A DNA stretch of 64,000 nucleotides, from NCBI GenBank assembly GCA_022709755.1, contig JAKLIF010000001.1, positions 473,780 to 537,779 on the forward strand, written 5' to 3'. Position numbers and translations under genes: made by a program. Below are positions 34,001 through 40,000 of the stretch, piece after piece. Origin of the DNA: Elusimicrobiota bacterium. Lineage in GTDB: Bacteria > Elusimicrobiota > Elusimicrobia > FEN-1173 > JAKLIF01. The notes beneath the pieces are model-generated. The model saw only the letters and a program-made list of their open reading frames with translations, did not search any database and was not told the DNA's origin. The first letter of the stretch is position 1. The number at the start of each line of letters is the position of its first letter.

Positions 34001-37000
34001 CGACGCCAACGGGCCCTCCCAGCGGCCATGCTCCAGCGCTTATCTCGTCTAGCGATCTCCCTTGAAAAACAGTTCGGATACCCGTTGGACATCGAATTTG
34101 CCGTCAAAGACGGCTCCATCTACATCCTCCAGGCTCGTCCCATCACCACCGTGCAACACCCCAAAACCTGGAAGACCGGCCCCATGGGAATGATCCACTC
34201 ATTCTGGAAACATGTCCTCCCCTTTTCCCGGAAATACCACGTTCCCGACCGCGTGATCGCATTCCTGGGTGGATTGGAGGAGATCCTCTTCTGCGGATTC
34301 CTTTACACCCTGGAGGTCCAAGTAGCGATGGCCTTGGGACTCGATTATGTGTCAAGTTTGGTCGCCGCCGGACTCTTCAGCACCATGATTTTCCCGATCG
34401 CCCATATAAAATGGGTCTACCACCTCGACAACGGGATATTGACCCGGGCCCGCACCACCAAACAAGACCTGCTGCATCTGGTGAAATCGAGTTTCCTTCG
34501 CAACGCGATCTATTTCGGACTGATGATCGCTTTGCCGTTCGGCGATCTGAACTCTTTGGTCGCCTTAGGGATCATCATTCCCCTTCACGGAGCCACCAAC
34601 GTTTGGCTCGCCCCCGGCTTCGACGTCATGCTCTCGCGCAAAGCCAAGATAATCACCCGGAAAGCAATTTCACGCAACGTTCAACCGCGAGAGATCCGCG
34701 CTCACAAAGAAATCCATCAGAGTGACGCCACGTCTAACGTCAAGCGGCTCGCCACCGTCTTCGGCCTCACGCTGACCTATGTGACCGTCGAATACTTGGG
34801 CGGCCTGTTCTTCAATTCGGTCGCTCTGAAAGCCGATGCGGGACACATGTTGACGGATGCGGTCGGACTGGGGATCACCCTCTGGGCTCAATGGTCTGCC
34901 AAAAGAGCCCCGCCCAAGAAAACTGCGGCGACCGGTCTTTATTCGAAGAAGGAACTCCTCTCTTCTCTCGTGAACGGAATAACCCTAGTCGGGCTGTCCG
35001 CACTGATCTCAATCACCGCCATACAGCACATCGTCTTTTCGCAGCCCGTGGGCGGAGGCGGTATGATGATCGTTTCGGTCATCGGGCTCATCATCAATGC
35101 CATTTCCATGCGCCTCCTCCACTCGGGCCCCAAAGACAACCTCAACATGCGGAACGCCCTGTTGTATGTCATGGGCAACTTCCTCGGTTCAGTGGCCGCC
35201 ATCCTTGCAGGATTCATGATCTGGCAATGGGGTTGGACGCTGAGTGATCCCATCCTCAGTATCGGAATCAGCGCGATCATCGGGATCGGAGCTCTTCAAT
35301 TGATCTCCAAATCCTGGTCTTTCCTGCGCAAACAGCCCCCGTCCGACCGTCTCTCCAGCTCCCTGCCGGTGGAATCGTGGGAGTACGAGCCGTTCGTTCC
35401 CGACGATCGCCGGGCGGACATCCTCAACAAGGTCGCTCTGGCCCAACTTTCCTTCGATGACGTCGAGACCATCCTCGAGATATGGAAAGGGTTGGACCCT
35501 CAATATCGCTCATCCTGGTCGGAGAAGAGCCTGGCTTTCTTCGTCTCGCTGGCGGAAAAAGTGAAGCAACTACCCGACAACGGAAAAGCGGCCGTTCAGC
35601 GACAACTTCTGCCTTTCCTGAACATGTTGAAGCAGCGCGGTTTCGGTGACTGGCTCGATTCGTTCAGTTCAGCCCTCCCCCAGACGCCAAAGACAGCGAC
35701 GGCGTTGGATCTCGCGCAGATGTTCGATGAATCCGACATCGTGTTGTTCGGTGAGTTGCATACGCATTGGACCCACAAAGCCTTTCTCGCCCAACAGATG
35801 AAAGCCCTGAAAGAGTCCGGGGCAACCCATTTCGTCTACGAGGGAATCGGTCGTGATATCCGAAACCTCGTCCCGGCTGAACGCCAGATCACCATCAACA
35901 AGGGGACGGAGATCGGGAAGATATTGAAACAGGCGGCGGAAGAAGCCGGCCTTGTATATATCAACATCGACATGTCGGCCCAACTCTTCGACACCATCCT
36001 CCGCCGGCTGAACCCCGGCGCCAAGTCGAGACTCGGCACCTCGTATTCCCTAAAAGAAGCGATCCCGTTCTTTAACGACGCCGTCTACACCGAGCTCCTG
36101 CACCAGAAACGCAACCGGTATTTCCTCAACGCGATCCGGCATATCTACCGAAAATATCCCGGGGCCAAGATTGCCGGCGTCTTCGGTCAAGACCACATTC
36201 TCTCCCAACAGAAAAACGTCGACATCCCGGACATTGTGACGGTTCTGAACAATTCCGGGATCAAAACCCGTGGATTTATATTCGATAACGCCGTCTCGTC
36301 CAATGCCCCGGCAATCCTGGAATCAAACCGGGCCCAGACGGGGCATGACGGAATACTCTACATTCCGAACGACATATCCTATTGGGGCCGGTATCTCACC
36401 GAACGGCGCAACCGACTGACAGAAGAGCGGACCAACGAACGCCGCGCGGCCTTAAAAGCGGAGTTGGAACAGTCGATCGCTTCTCAGCTCCGGGCACTCA
36501 CCGATCAGGGAAAGAAGTTCAAGAAGCCGAACCTTCTCGTCGATTACATCAGGACATCCCTCATGGGAGATGCGTGCGACGAGCGCCTGACCACCGCCGA
36601 TGCGTCGTCGAAGGACGATCTGAACGCCCTCAAAAACACCCTGACAGCCGCCAGAGAGGTTCTCTTCCGGAAGATACTCAACGACGGAAACACGAGCTAC
36701 TACGCCACCACGCTGTATTCCCGTTTTGAACGTCTCGACAAGCAGAAATTGGATCCGGTCGCTTGCGATCGAATCGCGCGGTCCCTCCTGGATTTCCTGG
36801 GGAACTTTAAGGACAAACAAGGGTACGATGAATCACACCTCATCTGGATCATCCGAGACCTGTTGCTCCGAAGCCGCCATCACGACCTCCTCTGGACCGT
36901 GGTGGCCCGGTACGATTCGGCGGGAAACTCCGGATCCCAAAAATATTCCCTCCGCAATGCGATCCGGGAGGCGGGGATACAGTTCGCGGATCCGGAAAAC

Positions 37001-40000
37001 ACGTTCAGATATATGCTCCTCTCCATTCGGAACGTCCGCAGTAAAGGAGATTTCTTCGCCGACGTGATCGTCGGGATGGCCGAACGGATGGACGCCGAAA
37101 CAGTCCGGAACCTCTTTCTCCAAGCGCCCGATTTTGAAAACCTCCTCAATGAATTGGGGCCGGTCCTCATGCAGGAGGACACGGTGGAGACCAGCCTCTG
37201 GAATTTGAGCCACATCAAGACCGCTCCCGTGGCCTCCAAAGCGGGTCTGTTCGTCTTTCAATCGCTTTTAAACAAAACAGAACAGGAGCTGACCGATCTC
37301 TCCCGTTTGAATATTCATAAAAATGCCAACCTGATCGTGCGGAACGCCCTACTTTACAAAACGTTCCTGCGAGAAGTGACCAATGGGGAAACAGCCATGA
37401 CGGAATTCGAGAAGTGGCTCTACGTCCCCGCGCGCGAGTTGGTCGAAAGCAAGGAAAACAATCTCACGCTCAAGAAATTACTGCTCCTGCAGGCCGCTGT
37501 GACTCAATCGTGGTCCAGTGCGACCCTGAGCGACGAGCAGCTTCAACGGCTCTATCTCAAGATCGCCACCCAGGGCTCATTCCTCGAGAACTTTAACAAT
37601 GCGCAGGCCCACCCTCTCGTGATCGGCATTCCCTACATGCAGGATCAATTCAACTCCCACCCGGAAGGGATCCACATGATGCTGCTCATGTCCACTCTGG
37701 AACATGAGCTCATGCATAATTTCCTGAACCTCCGTTACGATCTGGGGAATGCCGCCCCGTCGCCCCCCCTGGCGGCCATCACCGAACTGATCTCGGACCT
37801 GGCGGCGCTGGCTCTCTTTGAACAGGCGGGGCAACCTCGTTTCCTGTTGGAGACGATGAGGATCAACCACGCCAAAATGGTCAACAGCGATTTTTGGAAA
37901 GCTCCGACCAAATGGTTGGATGCGATCAGAGAAAAGCACGACGCAGGCCGGATGCAATTCCGCTGGCTCTATGAGGAATTACAAAACGCCGGCATGGATT
38001 CCACACGCCCCCGGTTCTACGAGGAGTTATTGGCCGTCTCAATGAAGACACTGGATGACGTCAGCGGGATCGGCCGCCGGTCGCTCCTCAATTTGACACC
38101 CAAGGAATTTGCCGCCCGGTTCATCGTGAACTATAAGCAAACGATGGGCCTGGTCTCCGACGAGTCCCGCATGAACGCCACCCTGGAACAGATCCTTCAC
38201 GAGGAACAAACGACGAGCGAGATCCCCGTTCTGCATCCCGGAAAAATCGGGCCGCTCCTCAGGGCCATCAGCCTAAAAACATATTCATCCGCCGCCTTCA
38301 TCTCCCTGGGCACCGGAATCCTTCTGGGGGGAACTGTTCTTTTCCCCGAGATACTCCCCGATTTCGCCCGGTGGTCCATCGGGATTCTCTTGCCCTTCGC
38401 CGGCCTCGGAGCGGCCGCTCGATATGCCCTCTCCCTGCGCCGATTCAAGGATGCTCTCTCTCCGTTCCTGAATATTCCGGCGGAGATGCGCGGGGATTTC
38501 TTCAAGGACCAACCCGCGGCACAAAAAGCGGGAAAAGAGATCCATTCGCAAATGGCTCCTTACGTCGCCAGACACACCCCCTCACTGTCTTTTACGGTGA
38601 GGATCGTGCCGAATGCGGAATTCGCCAGCCACTTCGGCGCTCATGACCTGGCGAGAACGGACCCCACTTCCTCCATCGTCTATATACCGGATTGGCTCGC
38701 CTGGGTGATCTCACAGGAAAAACTGGGCGGTCTGTTATTGGCTCAGATTTTGGACCATGAAGCCCGGCGTTTGGCCCGTCAGTCGACCCTTCAGATCTAC
38801 CTGTCCAAACTGATCCCTTCTTTCGCCACCGCCCTCTTCTCCCCCACGCGGACCATTCCCTTCCCGACGTCTTCCGGCACTCAAACATTGATCCGGGCTC
38901 ATCAACCCGACAACCCGGACCTTTCTGTTTATATCCTGCAGCCCGCCGGGCAGGACCATCAGATCCTCGTCGCCTGGGATCACAAACTCAATAAGCCTGT
39001 CATCGAAGGAACCGTTGTTTTGATGGATAAAACTTTACAGGTCGTCCATTTGGAGAAAATGACCCCGCGGGACGACATCCTTGAGCGATCAATCTCTCTT
39101 CTCTTCGAGTCCCATCACATCGACGAATGGCGCTCCGAGGATAACATCGACCTCGACGGATACCTGGCCTACCGCCCGATACAATTCAAACAGCCGGCCC
39201 TCCGTGTCACCAACGTGGGAACCGATCCTCAGATCCGTTTCAAGATGAACCCCTCCCTAAGGCGTCTCCCCGCCACCGATATACGCGAAAAGATCGGGGA
39301 AGCCATGGAATCCGTTCCGACCGACAAAAACCTATCGGAGCTCCGACTGCGGCTGGGGACCATCCTCAACGCCTTGATCCCCTTCTGGTATGCCTTCGGG
39401 GACAATGACCCCAAAGCCGTCCCGATGATCGGTGATATGTTGGTCAAAGCCCACGGGGACGTCCTCGATCAGGGGATCCGGAGCTATCCGCAGGCAGAAC
39501 AGCCCGCTGTTTGGGATTCGCTGAAGACCTGTGAGACATCCGCCCGGACGGCTCTTCTGAAATTCGGGACGATGGAGGTCATGAACTTCCAATACGTGAT
39601 CACGCGGTCGCCGATGAGGCCCATAAGCCACCTCGTCCGCACTCCTTCCGCACCCTCATCACCGAGTTCAAAACTGATCTTGGATTGGGCCATTCCCCAG
39701 GCTCGCCATCAACTCAAGGGGTTCGAGAACGAGGTCGCGTTCCGCCCCACGCTCTCCGACGATTCATCCGGCGCTCCCAGTCATTCCCTCTCCCTCCTGG
39801 GAGCGCCGATTCTTTTTGGATCTCAATCCGCTTTTGACGACCTATCTACGGCGGCTCTCCCGCCACTCACCCTGAGACAGGCGCAGCGGATGATCCCCTA
39901 CATGACGGATTCACAAAAAGCATCATTCTTACACGATTCCGCCCGGCGATGGGTAAAACAACTGCGCGCCGTTCAAACAGCCGATAACACCGTCGACAAG

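Noticed and set aside
34740..35330. A working zinc exporter inside the giant protein
   Set aside because: The TM5 metal ligands are replaced by Tyr and Asn, so normal CDF transport is unlikely.
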